DNA from: an uncultured Eubacteriales bacterium
Lineage (GTDB): Bacteria > Bacillota > Clostridia > Christensenellales > Aristaeellaceae
Assembly: GCA_944349855.1 (NCBI GenBank)
Contig: CALVNS010000003.1
Span: 43,883-107,882 of the forward strand
Length of the DNA: 64,000 nt
Reading direction: 5' to 3'
The notes beneath the pieces were generated by a model. That model was not told the origin of the DNA. It saw only the letters and a list, made by a program, of their open reading frames with translations, and ran no database searches. Position numbers and translations under genes: made by a program. Of this stretch, positions 34,677 to 43,797 are shown piece by piece. The first letter of the stretch is position 1. Each line of letters opens with the position of its first letter.

Positions 34677-36224
34677 GTGATCAAGCGGGCTTTGCTGAGC
34701 GTATCGGACAAGACGGGCATCGTGGAGCTGGCCCAGCGGCTGCACGCCCTGGGCGTGGAGCTTCTCTCCACCGGCGGCACGATGAAGGCGCTGCAGGAGG
34801 CGGGCATCCCCGTGACGGGCGTGTCGGACGTGACAGGCTTCCCCGAGTGCCTGGACGGGCGCGTGAAGACGCTGCACCCCGCCATCCACGCGGGCCTGCT
34901 GGCCATGCGCAGCAACCCCGAGCACATGCGCCAGCTCGCCGAGCTGGGCATCCAGCCCATCGACCTGGTGGTCATCAACCTCTACCCCTTCCGCCAGACG
35001 ATCGCGCGCCCCGGCGTCACGTTCGAAGAGGCGATCGAGAACATCGACATCGGCGGGCCGACGATGCTGCGCGCCGCGGCCAAGAACTGGCAGGACGTGG
35101 CGGTCGTCGTGGAGCCCGCGGACTACGACGCGGTGCTCGGCGAGCTGGAGCAGACGGGCGAGGTCTCCCGCGAGACGAAGCTGCGCCTGTGCTACAAGGT
35201 GTTTGAGCACACCGCGCAGTACGACTGCTTGATCCAGCAGTACCTGCGCGCGCAGCTGCCGGGCGACAACCGCTTCCCGGACAAGCTGACGGTTACGTTT
35301 GAAAAGGTGCAGGGCATGCGCTACGGCGAAAACCCGCACCAGGGCGCGGCCTTCTACCGCGACCTGGGCGACGTGGCCGGCACGCTGCCCGCCGCGCGCC
35401 AGCTGCACGGCAAGGAGCTGTCCTACAACAACATCAACGACACCAACGGCGCGCTGGAGCTGCTGCGCGAGTTTGACACGACGGCGGTCGTGGCGGTCAA
35501 GCACGGCAACCCGTGCGGCGTGGGCGTCGCGGACGACGTGGCCGAGGCCTACCGCCTGGCCTACGAGGCCGACCCGGTCAGCGTGTTCGGCGGCATCGTC
35601 GTGACGAACGCGACGGTCGACGCCGCCACCGCCGAGCAGATGGCCCGCATCTTCCTGGAGATCGTCGTCGCGCCCGCCTACACCGACGCCGCGCTGGAGA
35701 TCCTCACCCGCAAGAAGAACCTGCGCGTGCTCCAGCTGGACACCACCCACCGCGCCTACCCCGCCGGCGAGCGCGTGCTACGCAAGGTGGCCGGCGGCCT
35801 GCTCGTGCAGGACATCGACGACGTGCTGCTGCCCGAGGGCGAATTGAAGGTCGTCACCGACCGCGCGCCCACCGAGAAGCAGATGCAGGACCTGCTGCTG
35901 GCCTGGAAGATCGTCAAGCACACCAAGTCCAACGGCATCGCCATCGCGCGCGACAACCAGTCCCTGGGCATCGGCCCCGGCCAGGTCAACCGCATCTGGT
36001 CCACGCAGATGGCCATCGAGCGCAGCGGCGAGAAGGTCCGCGGCGCGGCGCTGGCCTCCGACGCCTTCTTCCCCTTCGACGACTGCGTCAAGGCCGCCGC
36101 GCAGGCCGGCATCGCCTGCATCATCCAGCCCGGCGGCAGCGTGCGCGACGAGGACTCCATCCGCGCCTGCAACGAGGCCGGCATCGCGATGGTCTTCACC
36201 GGCATGCGCCACTTCAAGCACTGA
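34677..36224 (+). CDS. purH: AICAR transformylase / IMP cyclohydrolase
   Basis: Last two steps to IMP. 515 residues. The N-terminal MGS-like cyclohydrolase ('ALLSVSDKTGIVELAQRLH', 'GGTMKALQEAGIPVTGVSDVTGFPE' in part, 'DGRVKTLHPAIHAGLLA') is followed by the transformylase ('RYGENPHQGAAFYR', 'VVAVKHGNPCGVG', 'AIARDNQSLGIGPGQVNRI' in part). Start GTG 34677 preceded by AAAGGAGA. Confidence 0.95.
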   Translation: MIKRALLSVSDKTGIVELAQRLHALGVELLSTGGTMKALQEAGIPVTGVSDVTGFPECLDGRVKTLHPAIHAGLLAMRSNPEHMRQLAELGIQPIDLVVINLYPFRQTIARPGVTFEEAIENIDIGGPTMLRAAAKNWQDVAVVVEPADYDAVLGELEQTGEVSRETKLRLCYKVFEHTAQYDCLIQQYLRAQLPGDNRFPDKLTVTFEKVQGMRYGENPHQGAAFYRDLGDVAGTLPAARQLHGKELSYNNINDTNGALELLREFDTTAVVAVKHGNPCGVGVADDVAEAYRLAYEADPVSVFGGIVVTNATVDAATAEQMARIFLEIVVAPAYTDAALEILTRKKNLRVLQLDTTHRAYPAGERVLRKVAGGLLVQDIDDVLLPEGELKVVTDRAPTEKQMQDLLLAWKIVKHTKSNGIAIARDNQSLGIGPGQVNRIWSTQMAIERSGEKVRGAALASDAFFPFDDCVKAAAQAGIACIIQPGGSVRDEDSIRACNEAGIAMVFTGMRHFKH

Positions 36225-36232
36225 TCTCCCCC

Positions 36233-36263
36233 GGCGGACGGACGCTGCTCCGCCCGCCCTTTT
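36233..36263 (+). terminator. Hairpin between purH and purD (weak terminator or processing site)
   Basis: GGCGGA...TCCGCC stem followed within a few bases by TTTT. Could trim expression of purD and the PHP gene relative to purH. Confidence 0.4.
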
Positions 36264-36302
36264 CTTTGCCGCAACCAGAGGTTGAACAGGAGGTTGAAGC
36301 CC

Positions 36303-37568
36303 ATGAAGGTTCTCGTCATCGGCGGCGGCGGGCGCGAGCACGCGGTCTGCCTGGCCCTGTCCCGCTCCCCGCGCGTGGACGCGCTGCTGTGCGCGCCCGG
36401 CAACGGCGGCATCGCCCGCGTCGCCCGCTGCTTCCCCCAGGTCAAGGCCTCGGACGTGGACGCCATCGTGCGCCTGGCGCGGGACGAGCGCGTCGACTTC
36501 GTCGTCGTCACGCCCGACGACCCGCTCGCCCTGGGCTGCGTCGACCGCCTCGAGGCCGAGGGCATCCCCGCCTTCGGCCCCACGCAGCAGGCCGCGCAGA
36601 TGGAGTCCAGCAAGATCTTCTCCAAGCGCCTGATGCAAAAGTACGGCATCCCCACCGCCCGCTGCGAGGTCTTCACCGACTGCGGCGCGGCCCTTGCCTA
36701 CCTGGACGGCCAGCAGGCGCCCATCGTCGTCAAGGCCGACGGCCTGGCGCTGGGCAAGGGCGTGGTCGTGGCGCAGACGCTGGACGAGGCCCGGGACGCC
36801 GTGCGCGCCATGATGCTGGACGGCCGCTTCGGCGCGTCCGGCGCGCGCGTGCTGATCGAGGAGTGCATGACCGGCCGCGAGGTGACGGTCCTGTGCTTCT
36901 GCGACGGGCACACCATCCGCCCCATGCCCGCCTCGCAGGACCACAAGCGCGCCTATGACGGCGACCTGGGCCCCAACACCGGCGGCATGGGCGCCATCGC
37001 CCCCAGCCCGCTGTACACGCCCGAGATCGCCGCGCGCGTGGAGCGCGAGATCCTGCGCCCCACGCTGGCGGCCATGAACGCCGAGGGCATCGCGTTCAAG
37101 GGCGTGCTCTACGTGGGCCTGATGCTCACCCCCGAGGGCCCGAAGGTGGTCGAATACAACGCGCGCTTCGGCGATCCCGAGACGCAGGCGCTGCTGCCGC
37201 TGCTGGACAGCGACCTGATGGCCATCTTCCAGGCCGTGCGGGACGGCCAGCTGGCGCAGGCCGACATCCGCTGGCGGGACGAAAGCGCCGCCTGCGTGGT
37301 GCTCGCCTCCGGCGGCTACCCGGGCAAGTACGCCTCGGGCAAGGAGATCGCCGGCCTGGACGCGGCCGAGGCGCTGGGCGCGACCGTCTACCACGCGGGC
37401 ACGCGCGAGCAGGATGGACGCTACTACACCGCCGGCGGGCGCGTGCTGGGCGTCACGGCCGTCGCGCCGACGCTGCGCCGGGCGCTGCAGGACGCCTATG
37501 CCGCCGCGGAGCGCATCTCCTTTAACGGCATGATGATGCGCCGCGACATCGGCGCGCGCGACGTCTGA
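36303..37568 (+). CDS. purD: Phosphoribosylamine-glycine ligase
   Basis: ATP-grasp enzyme making GAR. 421 residues. '[15 protein letters not shown]', '[29 protein letters not shown]' (in part [17 protein letters not shown]), '[18 protein letters not shown]' and '[17 protein letters not shown]' are diagnostic. ATG 36303 is preceded by AGGAGG. Confidence 0.95.
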   Translation: MKVLVIGGGGREHAVCLALSRSPRVDALLCAPGNGGIARVARCFPQVKASDVDAIVRLARDERVDFVVVTPDDPLALGCVDRLEAEGIPAFGPTQQAAQMESSKIFSKRLMQKYGIPTARCEVFTDCGAALAYLDGQQAPIVVKADGLALGKGVVVAQTLDEARDAVRAMMLDGRFGASGARVLIEECMTGREVTVLCFCDGHTIRPMPASQDHKRAYDGDLGPNTGGMGAIAPSPLYTPEIAARVEREILRPTLAAMNAEGIAFKGVLYVGLMLTPEGPKVVEYNARFGDPETQALLPLLDSDLMAIFQAVRDGQLAQADIRWRDESAACVVLASGGYPGKYASGKEIAGLDAAEALGATVYHAGTREQDGRYYTAGGRVLGVTAVAPTLRRALQDAYAAAERISFNGMMMRRDIGARDV

Positions 37569-37594
37569 CCCACCCTTTTGAAGGAGGCGAACCC

Positions 37595-38473
37595 ATGCTG
37601 CTCTTTGACGAGCGCCTGCCCTTCTTCAAGGGCAACACGCACATGCACACCACCTGCAGCGACGGCCGCCTGTCGCCGCAGGATGCGATCGCCCGCTATG
37701 CGCGGGCCGGCTACGACTTCATCGCGCTGACCGACCACCGCACCGTCTCGCCCGAGCGAATCGAGCAGGGCGTGCTCGTGCTCTCGGGCGTGGAGCTGGA
37801 CTACCGCCTGGACGTACAGGTCGTGCACATCACCGGCCTGGGCCTGCGCGAGCCGTTCGACGCCCACGCCGTGTGCCAGCCCGGCATGGGGCCCGAGGAC
37901 GGCATCGCCGCCATCCGCGCCGCGGGCGGGCGCGCGATCCTCGCCCACCCAGCCTGGTCGCTCAACACACTGTCCGTGCTCCCGCGCCTGCGCGGCGTAA
38001 GCGCGCTGGAGATCTTCAACTCCGTCTCCCAGAGTCCCTGGAACGGCGACCGCGCCGAGTCCGCCTCCTTCTCGGACCTGGCCAGCACCGCCGGCGCCTA
38101 CCTGCCCGTCGTCTGCGCCGACGACGCGCACTTCTACGACGGCGACGAGTGCCAGTCCTTCATCTGCGTCAACGCCCCGGCCTGCACGCGCGAGGCGCTG
38201 CTCGATGCGCTGGATGCGGGGCGCTTCTACGCCTCGCGCGGCCCGCGCATCGAGCAGGTGGAGGTGGCAAATGGCCGCGTCGTCGTGCGCACCAGCCCCG
38301 CCCGGCGCGTCATCTTCTACTCCAACCTCGTCTGGACCGACGGCCGCTGCGTGCAGGGGAGCGGCATGCGCGAGGCCGCGTATGCGCTGCAGCGGGGCGA
38401 GCGCTTCGTGCGCGTGGAGGTCGTGGACGAAGCGGGGCGCAAGGCATACCTCAGCCCCATCGCGCTGGACTGA
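37595..38473 (+). CDS. PHP-domain metal-dependent phosphoesterase
   Basis: 292 residues. PHP metal motifs: 'GNTHMHTTCSDGRLSP' (HxH near the N-terminus), 'ALTDHRTVSP', 'SGVELDY', 'ILAHPAWSLN', and 'VVCADDAHFY' (Asp-x-His). Members hydrolyse small phosphoesters such as nucleoside 3',5'-bisphosphates or histidinol phosphate. 26 bases after purD behind GAAGGAGG, followed by a hairpin, so it is the last gene of the purine transcript; a house-cleaning role for nucleotides is a guess. Confidence 0.82.
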   Translation: MLLFDERLPFFKGNTHMHTTCSDGRLSPQDAIARYARAGYDFIALTDHRTVSPERIEQGVLVLSGVELDYRLDVQVVHITGLGLREPFDAHAVCQPGMGPEDGIAAIRAAGGRAILAHPAWSLNTLSVLPRLRGVSALEIFNSVSQSPWNGDRAESASFSDLASTAGAYLPVVCADDAHFYDGDECQSFICVNAPACTREALLDALDAGRFYASRGPRIEQVEVANGRVVVRTSPARRVIFYSNLVWTDGRCVQGSGMREAAYALQRGERFVRVEVVDEAGRKAYLSPIALD

Positions 38474-38482
38474 TGAATGCGT

Positions 38483-38527
38483 CCAAACAAAGGCAGACAC
38501 GGCATTGCCGTGTCTGCCTTTGTTTGG
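38483..38527. terminator. Long perfect hairpin between convergent PHP and guaA-like genes
   Basis: 22-base perfect inverted repeat (CCAAACAAAGGCAGACACGG... with a single T at the centre). T-rich 3' arm on both strands; probable bidirectional terminator. Confidence 0.75.
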
Positions 38528-38539
38528 GGGTGAAGTCGC

Positions 38540-39988
38540 TTATGCGCCCTCCGCACGGACGCCGCCGGGCGTCAGGTCGTACAGCACGCGGCTCACGCCC
38601 GGCACTTCGCGCACGATGCGGCCCGCGACGCGCTCTGTCAGGTCGTAGGGCAGCCGTGCGGGCACCATGCGGCTATCGCTGGCATGCGCCGCATGCAGCA
38701 CGATCACCTCGCCCGTCCAGCCGAACGGCGCGCCGCTGACGAGCGTCGGATAAAAGCGCGTCAGGCGCCTCTCCTGCCCCGCCTCGCGGATCTCGGCGGC
38801 GAACACCGCGTCCGCCGCGCGCAGCATGCGCACACGCTCGGGCGTCGTCTCGCCCGCGATGCGCATCGCCAGGCCCGCCGCCGGGAACGGCTGCCTGCGC
38901 GCGACCTCGGCCGGCAGGCCCAGCTGCTCGGCCACGCGGCGCACCTCATCCTTGAACAGCTCGCGCAGCGGCAGCACCGTGCGCAGCCGGCCGCCGGCCG
39001 TTTCCGGCACGTGCCCGATGGTGATGTCGGAGTAGTTCGTGCCCTGCAGCAGGATGCTCGCCTCGTCCAGCGCGCCGGCGAAGGCGTCCATCGCCCGGTG
39101 CATCACGCCCACCACCGCGCGGCGCTTGGCGTCCAGATCCGTCAGCCCGCGCAGCGCCTCGAACGTCTGCGCCGTCACGTCCATGCGCGCGGTGTCCACA
39201 TCCAGATTCGAGAGCATGTCAAAGGTCGCCTGCGCCTCGCCCTCGCGCAGCAGGCCGTTGTCCAGCACGAGCGCCTGCATGCGCTCGCCCAGCGCCAGGT
39301 GCGCCAGCAGCGCGCAGACCGTCGAGTCGACCCCGCCGCTCACCGCGCACAGCGCGCGCCCGCCCTCCGCCTGCGCGGCGATCTCGGCCTTGCTGCGCTC
39401 GATGAACGCCTCAGTCGACCACCAGGGCGTGCACCGGCAGATCCGCTGCGCGAAGTTGGACAGGATCGCCATGCCGTCCGGGTCGTTCTGCTCCACCTGG
39501 AACTGCACGCCGTACACCGGCCTGTGGCTGTGCCCGAAGGCGACCGTGCCCGCGTCGCACTGCGCAATGGGCGTCACCTCCGCGGGCAGGTCCACCTCCC
39601 GCGCCTGCGCCAGCCAGCGCTCGCCCGCGCCCAGCCCGTCAAACACCGGAATGTCCGCATAGCGGATGGTCAGCGCCTGCCCCTGCACGAACGCATCGCC
39701 CACGCGCCCGCCCAGCGCGCACAGCAGCGCCAGCGACGCATCGCCCATGGCCAGCACCGGCAGCTCCAGCGCCACCACGCCCGCGCAGGCCTCCACCTGC
39801 GCCGCCGTGGGCGCCTGGCCCTGCACGCCGCCCGCCAGCACGATGCCCGACGCCTCCTGCGCGCGCAGCTGCTCGGGCGTCATGTCGCCCGGCACCACCC
39901 GGCAATAGAAGCGCTCGGCCCGCAGCTTGCGCGCGATCATCCGGCTGAATTCGTGCTGATGGTCCACGATCAGGATCATATCCCGCAT
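38540..39988 (-). CDS. GuaA (GMP synthase) paralogue with inactivated glutaminase domain
   Basis: 482 residues, shorter than GuaA (about 510-525). Domain order is GuaA-like: class I glutaminase (1-185), ATP pyrophosphatase (195-375) with P-loop 'SGGVDSTVC' (217-225) and 'DNGLLREGEAQ', and the C-terminal dimerisation region. The glutaminase Cys is lost (GVCYG becomes 'AMGDA', Gly82) and the His is Gln (QFHPE becomes 'VQFQVE', Gln164). 'IKSHHNVGGLP' is absent, 'PFPGPGLAIR' reads 'PFPAAGLAMR', and the XMP-binding C-terminal 'KPPGTIEWE' is replaced by 'TPGGVRAEGA'. It follows guaB on the same strand. Probably not an ordinary GMP synthase; true activity unknown. Confidence 0.8.
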   Translation of the reverse strand: MRDMILIVDHQHEFSRMIARKLRAERFYCRVVPGDMTPEQLRAQEASGIVLAGGVQGQAPTAAQVEACAGVVALELPVLAMGDASLALLCALGGRVGDAFVQGQALTIRYADIPVFDGLGAGERWLAQAREVDLPAEVTPIAQCDAGTVAFGHSHRPVYGVQFQVEQNDPDGMAILSNFAQRICRCTPWWSTEAFIERSKAEIAAQAEGGRALCAVSGGVDSTVCALLAHLALGERMQALVLDNGLLREGEAQATFDMLSNLDVDTARMDVTAQTFEALRGLTDLDAKRRAVVGVMHRAMDAFAGALDEASILLQGTNYSDITIGHVPETAGGRLRTVLPLRELFKDEVRRVAEQLGLPAEVARRQPFPAAGLAMRIAGETTPERVRMLRAADAVFAAEIREAGQERRLTRFYPTLVSGAPFGWTGEVIVLHAAHASDSRMVPARLPYDLTERVAGRIVREVPGVSRVLYDLTPGGVRAEGA

Positions 39989-40157
39989 GGCTTCTCCTCC
40001 TCATGCGCCGCGCCCCGCGGCGCGCGCCGGCGGCCCCATTCCCCCGGGGCCGGACTTTTTTCTATACTATTCTGCACGAAAGGCGTTTTTTCCTTCCATG
40101 GCTGATGCGACGTCGTGCGCCGCGTCGCATGCGGCCGTCGCATGCGTGCGGGCGCGC

Positions 40158-40190
40158 AAAGGCCCCGCCTCCCCTGCGGGAGACGGGGCC
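40158..40190 (-). terminator. Hairpin after guaB
   Basis: GGCCCCGTCTCCC-GCAG-GGGAGGCGGGGCC followed by only TTT on the minus strand. Strong stem, weak T tract; may only partly separate guaB from the guaA-like gene. Confidence 0.5.
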
Positions 40191-40198
40191 GCGAGGCG

Positions 40199-41707
40199 TC
40201 ACTTGACCGGCACTGCCGAGCTGTCCTTGAGCACGACGTCGTGCGCGCCGCCCTCCACAATGCTCACCGAGGAGACCAGCGTGAGCTTTGCCTTCTCCTG
40301 CAGCTGGGGGATCGTCAGCGCGCCGCAGTTGCACATCGTGGAGCGCACCTTGGCCAGCGTGAGCGACACGTTGTCGTGCAGGCTGCCCGCATAGGGCACG
40401 TAGGAGTCGACGCCCTCCTCGAAGGACAGCTTGCTTGCCCCGCCCAGGTCGTAGCGCTGCCAGTTGCGCGCGCGCGCGCTGCCCTCGCCCCAGTACTCCT
40501 TCATGTAGTTGCCGTTGACCATGACCTTGTTGGTGGGGCTCTCGTCAAAGCGCGAGAAGTAGCGCCCCAGCATGCAGAAGTCGCTGCCCATCGCCAGCGC
40601 GAGGGTGATGTGGTAGTCGTGCACGATGCCGCCGTCGGAGCAGATGGGCACGTACATGCCCGTCTCGCGGTAGTACTCGTCGCGCGCCTTGGCCACCTCG
40701 ATCACGGCCGTGGCCTGGCCGCGGCCGATGCCCTTCGTCTCGCGCGTGATGCAGATCGAGCCGCCGCCGATGCCGATCTTTACAAAATCCGCGCCCGCTT
40801 CGGCCAGGAAGCGGAAGCCGTCGCGATCCACGACGTTGCCCGCGCCGACCTTGACCCGCTCGCCGTAGCGCTCGCGGATGAACGCGAGCGTGCGCCGCTG
40901 CCACTCCGTGTAGCCCTCGGAGGAGTCGATGCACAGCACGTCCGCGCCGGCCTCCACCAGCGCCGGCACGCGCTCCTCGTAGTCGCGCGTGTTGATGCCC
41001 GCGCCCACCACGTAGCGCTTTTGGGCGTCGAGCAGCTCGTCGGGGTTGCCCTTGTGCGAGTCGTAGTCCTTGCGGAACACGAACGCCGCCAGGCGCCCCT
41101 CGTCGTCCAGGATGGGCAGCGCGTTGAGCTTGTGGTCCCAGATGACGTTGTTGGCCTCCTTGAGGCTGATGCCCTCCTTGGCGTAGATCACCTTTTCAAT
41201 GGGCGTCATGAACGCGCTGACGGGGGTATCCGGCTCCATGCGGCTGACGCGGTAGTCGCGGCTGGTGACGATGCCGATCAGCCGGCCGTTCTGCGTGCCG
41301 TCGTCCGTGACCGCCACCGTCGAGTGGCCCGTGCGCGCCTTGAGCGCGAGGATATCCGCCAGCGTCTGCTCGGGGCGCACGTTCGAATCGCTCTGCACGA
41401 AGCCCGCCTTGTAGCTCTTCACCCGGCGCACCATCGCCGCCTGCTGCTCCACCGTCTGCGAGCCATAGATGAACGAGATGCCGCCCTCGCGCGCCAGCGC
41501 GATGGCCATGCGGTCGTCGGAGACGGACTGCATGATCGCCGACACCATCGGGATGTTCATCGTCAGGGCCGGCTCTTCGCCCTTGCGAAACCGCACCACC
41601 GGCGTCTTGAGCGACACCCGCGAGGGTATGCACTCCGCGGACGAATAGCCCGGCACCAGCAGGTACTCGCTAAACGTATGCGACGGTTCATCGTAATAAA
41701 AGGCCAT
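40199..41707 (-). CDS. guaB: IMP dehydrogenase
   Basis: NAD-dependent oxidation of IMP to XMP. 502 residues from ATG 41707 behind AAGGAGGAG. The barrel carries a CBS pair at about 105-230 ('[17 protein letters not shown]', '[12 protein letters not shown]', '[15 protein letters not shown]'). The catalytic loop is '[24 protein letters not shown]' (in part [10 protein letters not shown]), with Cys in the expected place; '[15 protein letters not shown]' and '[14 protein letters not shown]' bind the nucleotide. [10 protein letters not shown] is the wording of a variant IMPDH group, not the commonest GPGSICTTR form. Confidence 0.93.
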   Translation of the reverse strand: MAFYYDEPSHTFSEYLLVPGYSSAECIPSRVSLKTPVVRFRKGEEPALTMNIPMVSAIMQSVSDDRMAIALAREGGISFIYGSQTVEQQAAMVRRVKSYKAGFVQSDSNVRPEQTLADILALKARTGHSTVAVTDDGTQNGRLIGIVTSRDYRVSRMEPDTPVSAFMTPIEKVIYAKEGISLKEANNVIWDHKLNALPILDDEGRLAAFVFRKDYDSHKGNPDELLDAQKRYVVGAGINTRDYEERVPALVEAGADVLCIDSSEGYTEWQRRTLAFIRERYGERVKVGAGNVVDRDGFRFLAEAGADFVKIGIGGGSICITRETKGIGRGQATAVIEVAKARDEYYRETGMYVPICSDGGIVHDYHITLALAMGSDFCMLGRYFSRFDESPTNKVMVNGNYMKEYWGEGSARARNWQRYDLGGASKLSFEEGVDSYVPYAGSLHDNVSLTLAKVRSTMCNCGALTIPQLQEKAKLTLVSSVSIVEGGAHDVVLKDSSAVPVK

Positions 41708-41785
41708 CCCAGGTTCTCCTCCTTCGCGCGGCGGCTGTGCGCCGCCTTTCATGCCTGTGTCAGGGTGAGCTTGCGTGAATAGTTC

Positions 41786-41814
41786 ATTATACATTACGGC
41801 CGCGGCAAAATCAA
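41786..41814 (-). promoter_or_regulatory. Promoter of guaB
   Basis: TTGATT (41809-41814), 17-base spacer, TATAAT (41786-41791) on the minus strand. The leader is about 75 bases; no guanine riboswitch core seen. Confidence 0.85.
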
Positions 41815-41954
41815 GCGTTTTACCGATTTCGCGCGGGCCGCGCGGCGCTTCACGCCCGCCAAAATAGAAAATTTGCATGTTACTTTTGTCATTCATGCAC
41901 TTTTTTTGTTTTTGATTGTGTTTTTTGCATGTTTTGAGCGTTTATTGCATAACC

Positions 41955-41980
41955 ATTTGTTCTCTAAATCAAGAACAAAT
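41955..41980. promoter_or_regulatory. Inverted-repeat operator candidate upstream of oppA
   Basis: Perfect 9-base inverted repeat ATTTGTTCT-N8-AGAACAAAT, ending six bases before the -35 of the opp promoter and centred near -55 from the expected start. It sits in a conspicuously AT-rich stretch (41870-41985) that also contains several TGCAT/TGCATG words. Position suits an activator such as the LysR protein encoded at 47803-48675; not proven. Confidence 0.6.
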
Positions 41981-41985
41981 ATGTA

Positions 41986-42015
41986 TTGGACAACAGGCCT
42001 GCCTTTCGATACAAT
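41986..42015 (+). promoter_or_regulatory. Promoter of the opp operon
   Basis: TTGGAC (41986-41991), 18-base spacer, TACAAT (42010-42015). The rest of the 41815-42076 gap holds only the AT-rich tract and the inverted repeat. Confidence 0.65.
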
Positions 42016-42076
42016 AGGTGCATGATTTTTTCCCCGCGGGAAAGGTCAATCCAAACGAAAGTGAAGTGGATGCCCA

Positions 42077-43681
42077 ATGTCTAAGTGGAAGTCGGTCGTC
42101 CTGGTCGCCGCGATGCTGGCGGCGCTGCTGCTTTCGCCCTTCGCGCAAGCAGAGGGAGAAAAGGTCGTGCGCCTGACGCAGAACGTGGAGCTGGATACGC
42201 TGGACATCAGCAACACCGGCGACGGATACGCCACGAGCATGATGGCGCTGCTGCTGGACAGCCTGTTCCGTCTGGACGAGAACAACGTGCCCCAGCCGGC
42301 GCTGTGCGAGAGCTACACGGTGTCCGACGACGGCCTGACCTACACCTTCACGCTGCGCGACAGCAAGTGGAGCAACGGCGAGCCGGTGACCGCCGCGGAC
42401 TTCGTCTACAGCTGGAAGCGCACGTGCAACCCGGCAAACGGCTTTGAGAACGCCTTCCTCTTCAACTACGTGCCGATCAAGAACCTGGCCGAGATCAGCG
42501 CGGGCGAGGCCGATCCGGACACGCTGGGCGTGACCGCCGTGGACGACAAGACGCTCGTGCTGGAGCTGACCACGCCCTGCAACTGGCTGCTGGAGTTCCT
42601 GTGCGGCTGCTACTTCGGGCCGATGAACCAGGAGTTCGTGGAGAGCTGCGGCGACCAGTACGCGCTGTCCAGCGACACGCTGCTGACCTGCGGTGCCTTC
42701 AAGCTCGAGGGCTGGACCGCCGGCGACCTGACCTGGACCATCACCAAGAACGAGGACTACTGGGCGGCCGACACGGTGAACGTGGACGCCATCGAGTACC
42801 AGGTGATCAAGGACACGCAGACGGGCATCATGGCCTATGAGAGCGGCACGGCCGACTACGTGATCCTCTCCAGCGACCTGGTGGACATGTACCGCGACAA
42901 CGAGGCCTTCTACACCGCCCCGACCACCTACAGCTGGTACATCGTGCCCAACTTCCAGGTGCCGGAGCTGCAAAACGTCAACCTGCGCTACGCCATCGGC
43001 TTTGCCATTGACCGCGAGGCCCTGGTGAACAACATCCTGGCCGACGGCTCGCTGGCCAAGTACGACTGCAACTACTCCGACGTGTTCTTCGGCTCGGACG
43101 GCACCGAATTCAACTCCGTGCGCCCCGACTTCTGGAAGAGCGACAAGGAGGCCGCCGCGGCCTACTGGGAGACGGCCAAGGAAGAGCTGGGCGTGGACAG
43201 CCTGGAGCTGGACTTCACCATTGAGGACACCGAGTCCGCGCAGAACGTGGCCGCGTTCATCCAGTCCGAGATCGAGACTGCCTGCCCGGGCCTGACGATC
43301 AACCTGAAGGTCATGCCCAAGGCGCAGCGCCTGGACGACATGGAGAACGGCAACTTCGAGCTGGGCCTGCACCGCACCGGTTCCTCCGTGCCCAACGTGC
43401 TGGCCAAGCTGGGCCAGTACACCACCGGCCACAACCTCAACTACGCCTTCTGCTCCTTCCCCGAGTATGACGAGCTGTACAACGCCACGCTCGTGGAGAC
43501 CGATCCCGAGGTCGTCTGGAACAACTGCCTTGACCTGGAGGAGATGGCCCAGCGCAACGCCGTGGCGATCCCGGTCTACCGCACGGCCGACTGCCTGCTG
43601 ATCCGTCCGTCGCTGAGCGGTTACTTCCACCACCTGGTCGGCGTCAGCTGGGACTTCATGAACGTCGACATCGCCGAGTAA
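42077..43681 (+). CDS. oppA: Oligopeptide/solute-binding protein of an Opp-type ABC transporter (SBP_bac_5)
   Basis: 534 residues. Cleavable signal peptide: positive start (MSKWK), hydrophobic core, and a type I site at SPFAQA-EGEK near residue 25; there is no lipobox Cys. The family-5 fold follows: 'LDTLDISNTGDGYATSMM', 'YTVSDDGLTYTFTLRDSKWSNGEPVTAADFVYSWKRT' (in part LTYTFTLRDSKWSNGEP), and 'LRYAIGFAIDREALV'. Named by fold and operon; ligand may be a peptide or another small molecule. Confidence 0.88.
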   Translation: MSKWKSVVLVAAMLAALLLSPFAQAEGEKVVRLTQNVELDTLDISNTGDGYATSMMALLLDSLFRLDENNVPQPALCESYTVSDDGLTYTFTLRDSKWSNGEPVTAADFVYSWKRTCNPANGFENAFLFNYVPIKNLAEISAGEADPDTLGVTAVDDKTLVLELTTPCNWLLEFLCGCYFGPMNQEFVESCGDQYALSSDTLLTCGAFKLEGWTAGDLTWTITKNEDYWAADTVNVDAIEYQVIKDTQTGIMAYESGTADYVILSSDLVDMYRDNEAFYTAPTTYSWYIVPNFQVPELQNVNLRYAIGFAIDREALVNNILADGSLAKYDCNYSDVFFGSDGTEFNSVRPDFWKSDKEAAAAYWETAKEELGVDSLELDFTIEDTESAQNVAAFIQSEIETACPGLTINLKVMPKAQRLDDMENGNFELGLHRTGSSVPNVLAKLGQYTTGHNLNYAFCSFPEYDELYNATLVETDPEVVWNNCLDLEEMAQRNAVAIPVYRTADCLLIRPSLSGYFHHLVGVSWDFMNVDIAE

Positions 43682-43797
43682 GCGGCGTTCCCCCCTTTGC
43701 CGCCCCACGGCATCCGCGCGCGCCGGCGCGGACGCGCATGAAGCGTCCCGCCGGCGCGCCGCTTTTGCTGCACATTCGTGACGGGAGATGTTGCCCC

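Noticed and set aside
41708-41785. Guanine riboswitch before guaB
   Set aside because: Short leader with none of the conserved TATA...CCTA junction core and no terminator hairpin.
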